49,740 nucleotides of DNA from Achromobacter pulmonis. GTDB taxonomy: Bacteria; Pseudomonadota; Gammaproteobacteria; Burkholderiales; Burkholderiaceae_B. The translations under genes and the position numbers were made by a program. Positions 7,678 to 14,278 of this stretch are shown piece by piece. Within the stretch, counting starts at the first letter, position 1; each line of letters begins with the position of its first letter. The stretch lies in NCBI RefSeq assembly GCF_002885955.2, contig NZ_POQS01000002.1:1-49740 (forward strand), given 5' to 3'. The notes beneath the pieces were generated by a model. That model worked only from the letters and a program-made list of their open reading frames with translations, made no database searches and was not told the origin of the DNA.

Positions 7678-8432
7678 AGGCCCACGTCTCCCTCGCCTGC
7701 TGGCCGGGCCTGCGCCATGAAGCGGCGGCCGCGCGACTGCATCAGCCGCCGACCGAACCGCTGTTCGGCAGACTGCACACCGACCATGTCCAGCTGGTTC
7801 CGCAGAACCTAGGCCGCCTGGACGAAGACCTCGCCGACGCCCTGCTCACGGCCCACCCTGGCACCCGCTTCCGGTTGCACGCCAACGTGCAGGTGCTGGA
7901 CAAGCGCCGCATCGCCGACCTGAGCGGCTTCAACCGGCACGCCGACTGGTTCGCACGGGCCGCCCGCGTGAGCCAACACCTGCGGGCGCCAGCCTACACC
8001 GCGCATGCTGGGCGGCGCGCGGAATCGAGCCTTCCGGAAATGCTCGACAACGCGCGGCGCTGCGCCGACCTGTTCGGCTGCCCCGTGGGCGTCGAGGGCC
8101 ACTATCCGTCAAGAGGCGACACCTGGCTGGTGTCGAATTGGCAGGAGTACCGCGCCATGTTCGAGTCGGGCGTGCCGTATGCGCTCGACCTGTCCCACCT
8201 GAACATCGTGGCGCACCACACCGGATGCCTGGAGCGCGGGCTGGTGGCCGAGATGCTGGCCTGCGAACGCTGCCTGGAGGTGCATGTCAGCGCCAACGAC
8301 GGCACGGGCGACCAGCACGCGGTCTGCGATACGCCGCCCTGGTGGCTCACCCTGCTCCGGCACGCACACCGCGACGCGGTCGTGTTCTCCGAAGGGAACC
8401 ACCGGCTGGTGGAAAGGAGGCAGCATGGCTGA
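7674..8432 (+). CDS. Metal-binding TIM-barrel protein (xylose-isomerase-like or DUF692/MNIO-like)
   Basis: A 252-aa protein with ordered metal-ligand candidates as in TIM-barrel isomerases: H69 (RLHANV), H111 (TAHAG), E141 (VEGH), D172 (LDLSHLN), H204 (EVHVSANDG), H215 (GDQH), E240 (SEGNH). The D-x-x-H-L-N segment, the H-V-x-x-N-D-G-x-x-D-x-H segment and the final E resemble AP-endonuclease-2/xylose-isomerase-like proteins. They also resemble DUF692 (MNIO) enzymes, which hold iron and modify peptides. Which group it belongs to is undecided. It overlaps the DUF6878-like gene by 4 nt and the next gene by 8 nt, so it is the centre of a three-gene operon. Not a known conjugation gene. Confidence 0.65.
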   Translation: MKAHVSLACWPGLRHEAAAARLHQPPTEPLFGRLHTDHVQLVPQNLGRLDEDLADALLTAHPGTRFRLHANVQVLDKRRIADLSGFNRHADWFARAARVSQHLRAPAYTAHAGRRAESSLPEMLDNARRCADLFGCPVGVEGHYPSRGDTWLVSNWQEYRAMFESGVPYALDLSHLNIVAHHTGCLERGLVAEMLACERCLEVHVSANDGTGDQHAVCDTPPWWLTLLRHAHRDAVVFSEGNHRLVERRQHG

Positions 8433-8970
8433 TACCGAAGCCGACTACCTGCTCCACCAGGACGGCCACATCCGTCCCAACGCGCTGTGCGAAGGCGTGG
8501 AACAACGCTACCGCGCGGCAAAGACCGAGCGTGATCGGATGTGGCGCGGCCATGCCGCACTCCTGCTCGCCCAGGCGTTCCGCACGCATCCGTGGCTGGC
8601 CGCGTTCCGCCTGTGCATCACGGTGTCGTTCGAGTACGACGACAGCGGCGGGTACTACCGCACGATGTACCTGTCGGCCGAGGCGGCCGAGCGATCGCCA
8701 TCGGGTCCGTTGCCCGGAGACGAGTTCCCCGACGGCGAATGGAATAGCGACCAGGCACAGGTTCTCGTCGAATCGATGCTCGAAGACGACTGCTACGACA
8801 TCTACGAAGCGCTGGCGTCTGATCCTGCGAGCAACGATGACCTGACGCTGCATCTGGAGCGTGCACGCATCGCGCCCCTGCTGGATCGGGAGCACGTCAG
8901 CGGCGAGGCCATCCTCGCGGCGCTCCTGCCGGAACTCGATCCGGGTTCCCAACAGGCACCGTCGGTCTGA
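8425..8970 (+). CDS. Hypothetical protein coupled to the TIM-barrel gene
   Basis: A 181-aa acidic protein starting MADTEADYLLHQDGHIRPNA. A very strong GGAAAGGAGG site (8411-8420) inside the preceding gene fixes the start. The 8-nt overlap implies translational coupling with the TIM-barrel protein, so the two may act together. Residues 55-80 (FRLCITVSFEYDDSGGYY) suggest a beta-sheet core. No cysteine motif, signal peptide or membrane segment. I do not recognise the family. A strong terminator follows at once. Confidence 0.7.
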   Translation: MADTEADYLLHQDGHIRPNALCEGVEQRYRAAKTERDRMWRGHAALLLAQAFRTHPWLAAFRLCITVSFEYDDSGGYYRTMYLSAEAAERSPSGPLPGDEFPDGEWNSDQAQVLVESMLEDDCYDIYEALASDPASNDDLTLHLERARIAPLLDREHVSGEAILAALLPELDPGSQQAPSV

Positions 8971-8988
8971 CGCTGAGCGCCTGATTCG

Positions 8989-9024
8989 CACCGGTCCGCT
9001 GCCGCGGACCGGTGTTTCTTTTTT
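8989..9024 (+). terminator. Strong intrinsic terminator
   Basis: CACCGGTCCGC (8989-8999), loop TGCC, GCGGACCGGTG (9004-9014), then TTTCTTTTTT. A perfect 11-bp stem with a T-run closes the 7225-8970 operon. Confidence 0.9.
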
Positions 9025-9054
9025 CCGATACCAATGATTCGAGAGGTCTATGCG

Positions 9055-9435
9055 ATGAACCCTGTTTATCCGCGTCTGTCCGCCTGCCTGCATGTGACGG
9101 CCGCCGCGTTTGTTGCCGCCATCCTGCGCGAAGGATTGCTGCCCAGGATCGGGCCGCTTTCGGCCCAGATCGAAACCGTGCCGGCGGTCTTCATGTTTCC
9201 GTCCTGGACGGCCATGGACGACTGCCACTGGCTGTTTGGGGAAGCCTGGCCCCACCCCGGCGAGGCCGCGCTGCTGTGCGTCAACGTGCGCGGGCTTGCC
9301 TTGCACCAGGACGTCGAATACGAGGTGTCCAGCCTCGAGGCCATCGCGCCGCACCGCATCTGCGTGCTGGCGCCCGGCGACCTGGACTGGGATCGGGGCC
9401 GGCCTTTGTTCCTGCAGCACGGGGGCAGGCCCTGA
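9055..9435 (+). CDS. Small protein with possible ADP-ribosyltransferase-like fold
   Basis: A 126-aa protein. The opening [23 protein letters not shown] has the H-(V/T)-x(6)-I-x-x-E-G-L pattern typical of the first strand and helix of ADP-ribosyltransferase-fold proteins (RNA 2'-phosphotransferase, DarT and similar). VFMFPSW and an E/D-rich strand follow. Small proteins of this look are known in proteobacteria without an assigned role. The start at 9055 is chosen because GAGAGG lies 8 nt upstream; an ATG at 9034 has no ribosome site. It stands alone between a terminator and the long leader of the next gene. It may be a standalone NAD-dependent enzyme or toxin, but that is inference. Confidence 0.55.
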   Translation: MNPVYPRLSACLHVTAAAFVAAILREGLLPRIGPLSAQIETVPAVFMFPSWTAMDDCHWLFGEAWPHPGEAALLCVNVRGLALHQDVEYEVSSLEAIAPHRICVLAPGDLDWDRGRPLFLQHGGRP

Positions 9436-9582
9436 CGTCGCCACCGCAAACCGCCCGCCGGGGCGGCCCCTTGCGCGGGTGGACCTTGATCCCCCTGCAT
9501 GGCCTGCGCCGGTTCGGGCAGACTGAGGCTGCATTCCGGGCTTTGGCCCACGCTCGCCATCCGGCGATCCCGAGTCCGCTCG

Positions 9583-9605
9583 GGCGTTGCGGTCGTTACC
9601 CGCCC
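9583..9605 (+). repeat. 23-nt leader motif, copy 2
   Basis: Second copy of the GGCGYYGCRG...ACCYGCC motif, ending ACCCGCCC. It is preceded by a CCCGAG/CTCGGG stem (9569-9584). Together with that stem, about 37 nt are nearly identical to copy 3 at 14099. The motif ends 61 nt before leader hairpin L3. Confidence 0.55.
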
Positions 9606-9665
9606 AGCGCAGCTCCGCTGCAAGGTCTTGCGCGGCCGCCTGGCGGCCCGTTTATCAACCCGTTG

Positions 9666-9702
9666 GGGGAATCATCCCCACACGGGGATGGTTCCCCTTT
9701 TT
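9666..9702 (+). promoter_or_regulatory. Leader hairpin element L3
   Basis: GGGGAA (9666-9671) pairs with TTCCCC (9692-9697) around ATCCCC/GGGGAT (9674-9679 / 9684-9689), then TTTTT: an intrinsic-terminator shape. Alternatively GGGGA (9666-9670) pairs with TCCCC (9675-9679), which would dismantle it. TTGGAG and the ATG at 9718 follow directly. Confidence 0.6.
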
Positions 9703-9717
9703 CATTGGAGAACCATC

Positions 9718-10152
9718 ATGGCTTACATCGACCAAGCCAAGAAAGCGGGCATTGCCGCCGAACTCAAGAAGTGCATGCCCAAGGACTGGAAATACTCGCT
9801 CGCGATTCGTCACCACGCGGAGATCGTCATGACCATCATGGCAGCGCCCGCGGACATCATCGGCGAGTTGAACGCAGTGGCGAAGGCCGCCGCCGAGCGG
9901 CGCGGTCAGCCGTTTCACGCTATCCAGAATGGCCATGTGCAGCTCGGTCACGTGACGAACCACATCACGGCACAGTTTCCCGCGAACAGCGAAATTCGCC
10001 CTGTTCTCGAGAACGCCCTGATGGCGCTGAAGTCAGCCGGCTGGTACGACAACAGCGACCCGCAGGTGGACCATTTCGACACGGCCTACCACTACAGCAT
10101 CAACATCGGCCGCTGGGACAAGCCTTTCCACAGCACCTCGGCCCCGTCGTAG
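9718..10152 (+). CDS. Hypothetical protein, 144 aa, phage/plasmid accessory type
   Basis: Starts MAYIDQAKKAGIAAELKKCM and ends with a segment carrying YDNSDPQVDHFDTAYHYSIN and GRWDKPF. This D-x-SD-x-x-x-D-x-F ... IN(I/V)GRWxKP(F/Y) pattern occurs in small phage and plasmid proteins of unknown role, perhaps one of the polyvalent-protein-associated (LPD) domains. TTGGAGAACC before the ATG gives a clear start, directly behind leader L3. Mixed alpha/beta, cytosolic. A 254-nt gap with many short inverted repeats follows. Confidence 0.7.
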   Translation: MAYIDQAKKAGIAAELKKCMPKDWKYSLAIRHHAEIVMTIMAAPADIIGELNAVAKAAAERRGQPFHAIQNGHVQLGHVTNHITAQFPANSEIRPVLENALMALKSAGWYDNSDPQVDHFDTAYHYSINIGRWDKPFHSTSAPS

Positions 10153-10329
10153 GGCGGGCCTGAAACCCGCATCCGCCTCTGGCCAGACCGAGCGGTTCGG
10201 GTAGCGCGTCCCCCTGCTCGCCTGACGCGGCCTTCCGCCTGCCAAGCCTCGTTCCGCCTCCAGGCGGACATCTTTCCGCCGGTCTTTGCCGGCACGCATA
10301 CCGCGCCTGTGGCGCAGCCCTCTCATCCA

Positions 10330-10379
10330 GCGTCCGCGGCCTTCGCCGCGCCCTTTTGCCGTGCCCGCTTTCCGGACGC
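10330..10379 (+). promoter_or_regulatory. Leader hairpin element, variant form
   Basis: GCGTCCG (10330-10336) pairs with CGGACGC (10373-10379). CGCGGC (10335-10340) pairs with GCCGCG (10345-10350) and overlaps the left arm by 2 nt. GTTCCCCCTTTC and CCCGGAG lead to the ATG at 10407. The architecture is the same as the other leaders, but with unrelated arm sequences and a large loop. Confidence 0.4.
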
Positions 10380-10406
10380 GGTTCCCCCTTTCCCGGAGAC
10401 CATGCC

Positions 10407-11024
10407 ATGACTTCCGCTACCGAAACCCTGCGCGCCATCGAGCGCCGCGCCGATCGCGCCATCGTGCAGGAGCTGCGCCTGATGACGCAGGAAATCCTCA
10501 CGATGCGTTCCCACCTGTCGGTCGAGGACCGCGCCCACGCCGATGGGCTGTTGCTCAAGCTGGACCACCTGGCGCGCTGCCAGCAGGTGGACACGCTCCC
10601 GCCGCCCGCGCCCGCGCCGGCCGATCCGGTGAGCTGCCCGGCCCTGCCGACGCTCGCATTCGATACGCTGCTGGCGCTGGAGCCCAGCGCCTACCTCGTG
10701 CACTACTACAGCCACGACGTCGGTGATCTCGAGCACGTCGAGTTGACGGAGAACCTGTACGCGGCCGTTCAGCGCGTGCGCGATGGCCTCGCCGCCAAGC
10801 CCCGGCCCGTTCTTTCCGTAGAGCGGTTGCCCAGCGGCGAAATCACCTTCATGACCGGTGACGACATGGTGCTGGCCAGCATCGTGCCCACCGAGCCGCA
10901 CGTGCCCGATGTGGCACCCGAAGTCGCCGATGCCTGCGTCGCCGCCCAACGCGGCGAGGTCTCGGCTTTGCATCGCCTGTTCGCACGCTCCGGCGCCGTT
11001 GCGGTCGAACCTCTCGCCGCCTGA
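10407..11024 (+). CDS. Hypothetical protein, 205 aa
   Basis: Starts MTSATETLRAIERRADRA. The N-terminal 60 residues are strongly helical and charged (coiled-coil-like), then a Pro/Ala linker near residues 62-75, then an alpha/beta domain containing SAYLVHYYSHDVGDLEHVEL. No catalytic motif, cysteine cluster or membrane segment. CCCGGAGACC precedes the ATG. I do not recognise it. It is the first of four same-strand genes of unknown function, each behind its own leader or ribosome site. Confidence 0.7.
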   Translation: MTSATETLRAIERRADRAIVQELRLMTQEILTMRSHLSVEDRAHADGLLLKLDHLARCQQVDTLPPPAPAPADPVSCPALPTLAFDTLLALEPSAYLVHYYSHDVGDLEHVELTENLYAAVQRVRDGLAAKPRPVLSVERLPSGEITFMTGDDMVLASIVPTEPHVPDVAPEVADACVAAQRGEVSALHRLFARSGAVAVEPLAA

Positions 11025-11075
11025 ATCCGAACCCGGTCGCGCTCCTGTAGCGACAGACCGCCGTCCATCCACCCC

Positions 11076-11113
11076 GCGGGGCTCGCCCCGCAGGGGGCGG
11101 GTTCCGCCTTTTT
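11076..11113 (+). promoter_or_regulatory. Leader hairpin element L4
   Basis: GCGGGG (11076-11081) pairs with CCCCGC (11086-11091). GGCGG (11096-11100) pairs with CCGCC (11104-11108), followed by TTTTT (11109-11113). A third pairing, CGCCCC with GGGGGCG, bridges the two. The ATG follows at 11128. Confidence 0.55.
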
Positions 11114-11127
11114 CCAAGGAACCCGAA

Positions 11128-11799
11128 ATGAACGTCACCTTGAATGCTGACCGCGCGCTGTACATCGTCGCCAGCCCCGGCGGCACCAGTTGCCTCGGTT
11201 TCGACAACGCGCGCGGCCATGCCGATCAAATCGCGGCGCGGCTGCAGCGCCCCGACCTCGCTTTCGGTGCCGAAGATCGCGGCACCCTGGCCGGCTACGC
11301 CAAGTACCAGGCGGCCATCGCGGCCTGGGCCCGCTCGCCGCTGCGCCGGGAGACCTACTTCGACCCGGGCACCGACCCCAAGGCCGCGAAAGCTCTCGAA
11401 ACCTGCCGCCGCGACGAACGCAAGGTTCGGATCATGTACGGCAATACCGAGACCGGCGAATGCTGGATGGAAGAGCACGACGTCGTGGGCCGCATCGGCC
11501 GCTCCGGCGGCACGCTCAAGTCGCCCCTGCTGATCGAGCCCGGCGAGTGCGGCGGCATGGCCATTCTCACGGCCTGCTTGCTGCGCGTGATCGCCTGGGA
11601 CAGCGGCCGCGACCTCTATCGCCATCCTGCCTACCGCGCGCCGACGCTGTCGCTGCGCCATGCGCCGCAGGATGAAAAGCTGCCTTGGCAGGTCCTGTGC
11701 GGCGACCAGCCGCAGGCGGCCTTCGCCGACATCGGCAAGGCCTGCGGCTATCTGGCCTTCATGTGCGGAGAGACCGTCGAACCCCGCGTCTTCCAGTGA
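11128..11799 (+). CDS. Hypothetical protein, 223 aa
   Basis: Starts MNVTLNADRALYIVASPGGT; CAAGGAA lies 9 nt upstream. Notable segments are VRIMYGNTETGECWMEEHD near residues 105-125 and EPGECGGMAILTACLLRVIAWD near 137-160, which looks like a buried helix rather than a membrane span. Several cysteines are spread along the chain without a metal-site spacing. I do not recognise the family. It sits in the run of accessory genes of this element. Confidence 0.7.
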   Translation: MNVTLNADRALYIVASPGGTSCLGFDNARGHADQIAARLQRPDLAFGAEDRGTLAGYAKYQAAIAAWARSPLRRETYFDPGTDPKAAKALETCRRDERKVRIMYGNTETGECWMEEHDVVGRIGRSGGTLKSPLLIEPGECGGMAILTACLLRVIAWDSGRDLYRHPAYRAPTLSLRHAPQDEKLPWQVLCGDQPQAAFADIGKACGYLAFMCGETVEPRVFQ

Positions 11800-11926
11800 A
11801 TGCGTGCGGGCTTGTCCTGTCCGCGCTTCCCATCGCCCCAGGACGCCGGCCTCGCCGGCGCCCTTTCCGTACCCCGGATCGACGTCTGCCCGATGGCCCG
11901 TCGACCCCCTTCGTTTGGAGACTTCC

Positions 11927-12388
11927 ATGTCCAGTGAAATCATGACCATCGGCCCGGCGCCCTGCGAGGAAAACTGTGCGCAGGTCGGCAGCGCCGACTA
12001 TGACGATCGCTCCCGACGCGAGTGCCTGGTCTACCGGCGCATGCTCAGCCGCCTGTTTCCGCTGCCGGACGATGTACCGGCCCGGATCGTGGTGAAGGCC
12101 TTTCCCCATGAGTTCGGCAGCTACCGCGAGGTCTGCGTGCGCTATCGAGATGACGACGCCCGCGCCTGCGACTATGCCTTCCTGCTGGAGGCGCAGAGCC
12201 CTGCAGCGTGGGATGCCATTGCGCGCTACGAGCTGATCTGGCTCGAACGGCAGGAACAGCTGCGCCGCGCGGTCGACCGCGGCGACCTGCAGCCGAAGGA
12301 AGTGCCCGAAGCCTACCGCAGCAGGGACTTCCCCACCCTGCCGCCCGACCGCAGCTTTGGCGAACTGCTCGCTGCGTTCCCGCTGTAG
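11927..12388 (+). CDS. Hypothetical protein, 153 aa
   Basis: Starts MSSEIMTIGPAPCEENCAQVG, with TTTGGAG 7-8 nt before the ATG. Acidic and Tyr/Arg-rich, with a helical C-terminal half (LIWLERQEQLRRAVDRGDLQ). Upstream the stem CGCCGGC/GCCGGCG (about 11844-11860) and TCGACG/CGTCGA arms resemble the other leaders less closely. It could be a small helical partner protein; nothing supports a function. Confidence 0.65.
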   Translation: MSSEIMTIGPAPCEENCAQVGSADYDDRSRRECLVYRRMLSRLFPLPDDVPARIVVKAFPHEFGSYREVCVRYRDDDARACDYAFLLEAQSPAAWDAIARYELIWLERQEQLRRAVDRGDLQPKEVPEAYRSRDFPTLPPDRSFGELLAAFPL

Positions 12389-12429
12389 TCCGAATCGAAA
12401 CCGCTCCCAGTTCCGCAAGGAGATCACGC

Positions 12430-12783
12430 ATGGACACCACACCCATGCCGTTGCACGCCATTCCGGCCGGCCAATGGCTCATCGAAGCCGACGTCGCCCG
12501 GCTGATCGTACGAGGTGCGCTCGATGTCGTCCCTTATCTTCGGCGCCATCTGGCCGACGATTGGGGAGACCTCACCCACGCCGAACGCCAGGAGAACGAA
12601 CACGCCGTCGCCAACGGCGGCGAGATCTTCTCCGCCTACCGGGTCAACGATTCGCTGACCCTGTGGATCGTGAGCGAGTGGGACCGCAGCATGACAACGC
12701 TGCTGCTCCCTCCCTCGGGCGATTCCCTTCCCGAGCGATCGGACGGCATACAGGGCCGTATCTCCGGCGACATCGAATTCTGA
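12430..12783 (+). CDS. Plasmid-related accessory protein, 117 aa
   Basis: The segment RRHLADDWGDLTHAERQENE (about residues 39-58) followed by IFSAYRV and LWIVSEWDRSMTTLLLP matches a common small family on plasmids and integrative elements. The signature of that family is HxxGDWGD...EN...SAY...WIxTEWDRSxTTxLLP; it is usually named only plasmid-related protein. AAGGAG before the ATG. Function is unknown, but its presence is a good marker that this region belongs to a conjugative-type element. It lies 42 nt after the preceding gene and is probably co-transcribed with it. Confidence 0.8.
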   Translation: MDTTPMPLHAIPAGQWLIEADVARLIVRGALDVVPYLRRHLADDWGDLTHAERQENEHAVANGGEIFSAYRVNDSLTLWIVSEWDRSMTTLLLPPSGDSLPERSDGIQGRISGDIEF

Positions 12784-12859
12784 TGGCGTGTCGTCGGAGA
12801 AGCGCAAATGCATCCTTCCGCGCCGCCCTCCCGGCGTCCGAACTTCAGTCCTTTCACCC

Positions 12860-12893
12860 CACGGGGCCTGCCCCGTCGAGGGGGGGCTCCGTG
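12860..12893 (+). promoter_or_regulatory. Leader hairpin element L5
   Basis: ACGGGG (12861-12866) pairs with CCCCGT (12871-12876). Alternatively CACGG (12860-12864) pairs with CCGTG (12889-12893) around an inner CCCC/GGGG stem, with a short ATTT after it. TTTGGAGAAC and the ATG at 12910 follow. Confidence 0.5.
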
Positions 12894-12909
12894 CATTTGG
12901 AGAACATCC

Positions 12910-12993
12910 ATGTGCAATGCAACCCAACACACCGCCCCCGCCCATTCCGAGGAAAGCGCCCGCCCGTGGCCGGATGAAGGGGGTGTCCAATGA
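12910..12993 (+). CDS. 27-aa leader peptide or small protein
   Basis: ATG behind a strong TTTGGAG site, encoding MCNATQHTAPAHSEESARPW and seven more residues. Its stop overlaps the ATG of the methyltransferase gene (ATGA at 12990), so ribosomes finishing this peptide can start the methyltransferase, which has only a modest site of its own (GGGGG). The arrangement mirrors the 14-aa frame at 6206. A coupling role is more likely than a separate function. Confidence 0.5.
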   Translation: MCNATQHTAPAHSEESARPWPDEGGVQ

Positions 12994-13871
12994 GCATCCT
13001 GTCCTTTTCCGACCGCGGCCCCTGGGGGAAAAGCGCCTGGCGCGGCAACTGCTCCGGCCACGTCTACAAAGACCTGTTCGAGCGGTTCCGGCCAGGATTC
13101 TTCATCGACCCCATGGTGGGCTCCGGCACCTCCATCGAGGTCGCCCAGGAAATGGGGATCGAGGCTCTTGGCCTGGATCTTCATGCCGGCTTCAACATCC
13201 TGCGCGACTCCATCCTGGCGCGGGCAGGCAGGCAGGCCGATCTGTGCGTCAGCCACCCACCCTACGGGGCGATGATCGTGTATTCCGGCAATGTCTGGGG
13301 CGAACCCCACCCCGATGACCTGTCGCGATGCCATGGTGACGCCGAATTCCACGAAAAGCTCCAGGCCGCGCTGATGAACCAGCGCCACGCCACGAAAGCC
13401 GGCGGCGTCTACGGAACCATCATCGGGGATTGGCGCCGAAATGGCCAGTACACCAGCTACCAGGCCGAGTGCATCGCACGGATGCCCAGCGACGAGTTGC
13501 TGGCCGTGATGATCAAGGCGCAGCACAACACGGCATCCGGACGCAAGAAGTACGGAAGGCTTTCGCTGCCCCTCATCCTCCACGAGTACATCCTGCTGTG
13601 GAAGAAGAAGGAGCGCGGGACATTCCAGTTGCTCGGCATCCTCGCCAACGAACAGGCAGCACGCCTGCGCGGCACGTGGCGCTCGGTCATCCGGAACGTA
13701 ATGACGGACCTGGGTGGCCGCGCCGCCCTGGAAGAGGTCTACGCGGAGATCGCCAGAGGCTGCCCCGACAAGATCCAGCAGAACGCGCACTGGAAGGACA
13801 AGGTGCGACAGGTGCTGAATTCGACAGGCGATTACACCTCGTCGCAACGCGGGGTCTGGTGTTTCGCATGA
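12990..13871 (+). CDS. Orphan DNA N4/N6 methyltransferase
   Basis: A 293-aa protein. SAM-binding motif I is DPMVGSGT at residues 40-47 and the catalytic motif IV is SHPPYG at 88-93. Order and spacing (IV after I, no separate target-recognition domain seen) fit small N4-cytosine/N6-adenine methylases. The C-terminal 65 residues (RGTWRSVIRNVMTDLGGRAA, ending GVWCFA) look like a winged helix that may read DNA. No restriction endonuclease is adjacent, so it is probably an orphan protective methylase, used like the following DarB-like protein to shield the element from host restriction. The histidine in SHPPY, instead of the usual DPPY or SPPY, leaves the target base open. Confidence 0.8.
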   Translation: MSILSFSDRGPWGKSAWRGNCSGHVYKDLFERFRPGFFIDPMVGSGTSIEVAQEMGIEALGLDLHAGFNILRDSILARAGRQADLCVSHPPYGAMIVYSGNVWGEPHPDDLSRCHGDAEFHEKLQAALMNQRHATKAGGVYGTIIGDWRRNGQYTSYQAECIARMPSDELLAVMIKAQHNTASGRKKYGRLSLPLILHEYILLWKKKERGTFQLLGILANEQAARLRGTWRSVIRNVMTDLGGRAALEEVYAEIARGCPDKIQQNAHWKDKVRQVLNSTGDYTSSQRGVWCFA

Positions 13872-14098
13872 AGCATCCGAGCGCGGGCAATCCCTCGCGG
13901 TAAAGAAGCCCAGGTCGCTTGGCCACCCCGCCCAAACGGGGTGCGTTGTCGGCGCTACCGACATTCGGCCGGCCAACCCGGCACTGCCCCGGGCGTTACG
14001 GGTTGCGCACACCGCGCGAGGCCTCGGCCCACCCATACTGATCCCGCATCCTGGCTCCGGCCAACGCACGCCCTGACGGGCGTTCCCGAGTCCGCTCG

Positions 14099-14121
14099 GG
14101 CGTCGCGGTCGTTACCCGCCT
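14099..14121 (+). repeat. 23-nt leader motif, copy 3
   Basis: Third copy, in the 407-nt gap 13872-14278. It is preceded by a CCCGAG/CTCGGG stem (14085-14100) and, before that, CGCCC/GGGCG, as at copy 2. Apart from these elements and hairpin L6, I see nothing in the gap. Confidence 0.55.
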
Positions 14122-14217
14122 CGCCACCACGGCAGCTCTGCGCTGCCTGCTACCGCACACCCTGATTCCTGCGCTCGCGCGCAGGGCCCAGGGCTGTGCC
14201 CGTTTGTCCATCCCACC

Positions 14218-14261
14218 CGGGGAGTTCGCCTCCCCGATGGGGTCGGTGCGCTCCCCGTTTT
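14218..14261 (+). promoter_or_regulatory. Leader hairpin element L6
   Basis: The clearest copy. The left arm CGGGGAG (14218-14224) can pair with either of two identical segments CTCCCCG, at 14230-14236 or 14251-14257. The distal pairing encloses CCCC/GGGG (14232-14235 / 14239-14242) and is followed by TTTTC, a terminator shape. The proximal pairing prevents it. CGGAG and the ATG at 14279 follow. Confidence 0.65.
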
Positions 14262-14278
14262 CTTTCGGAGAACCACCG

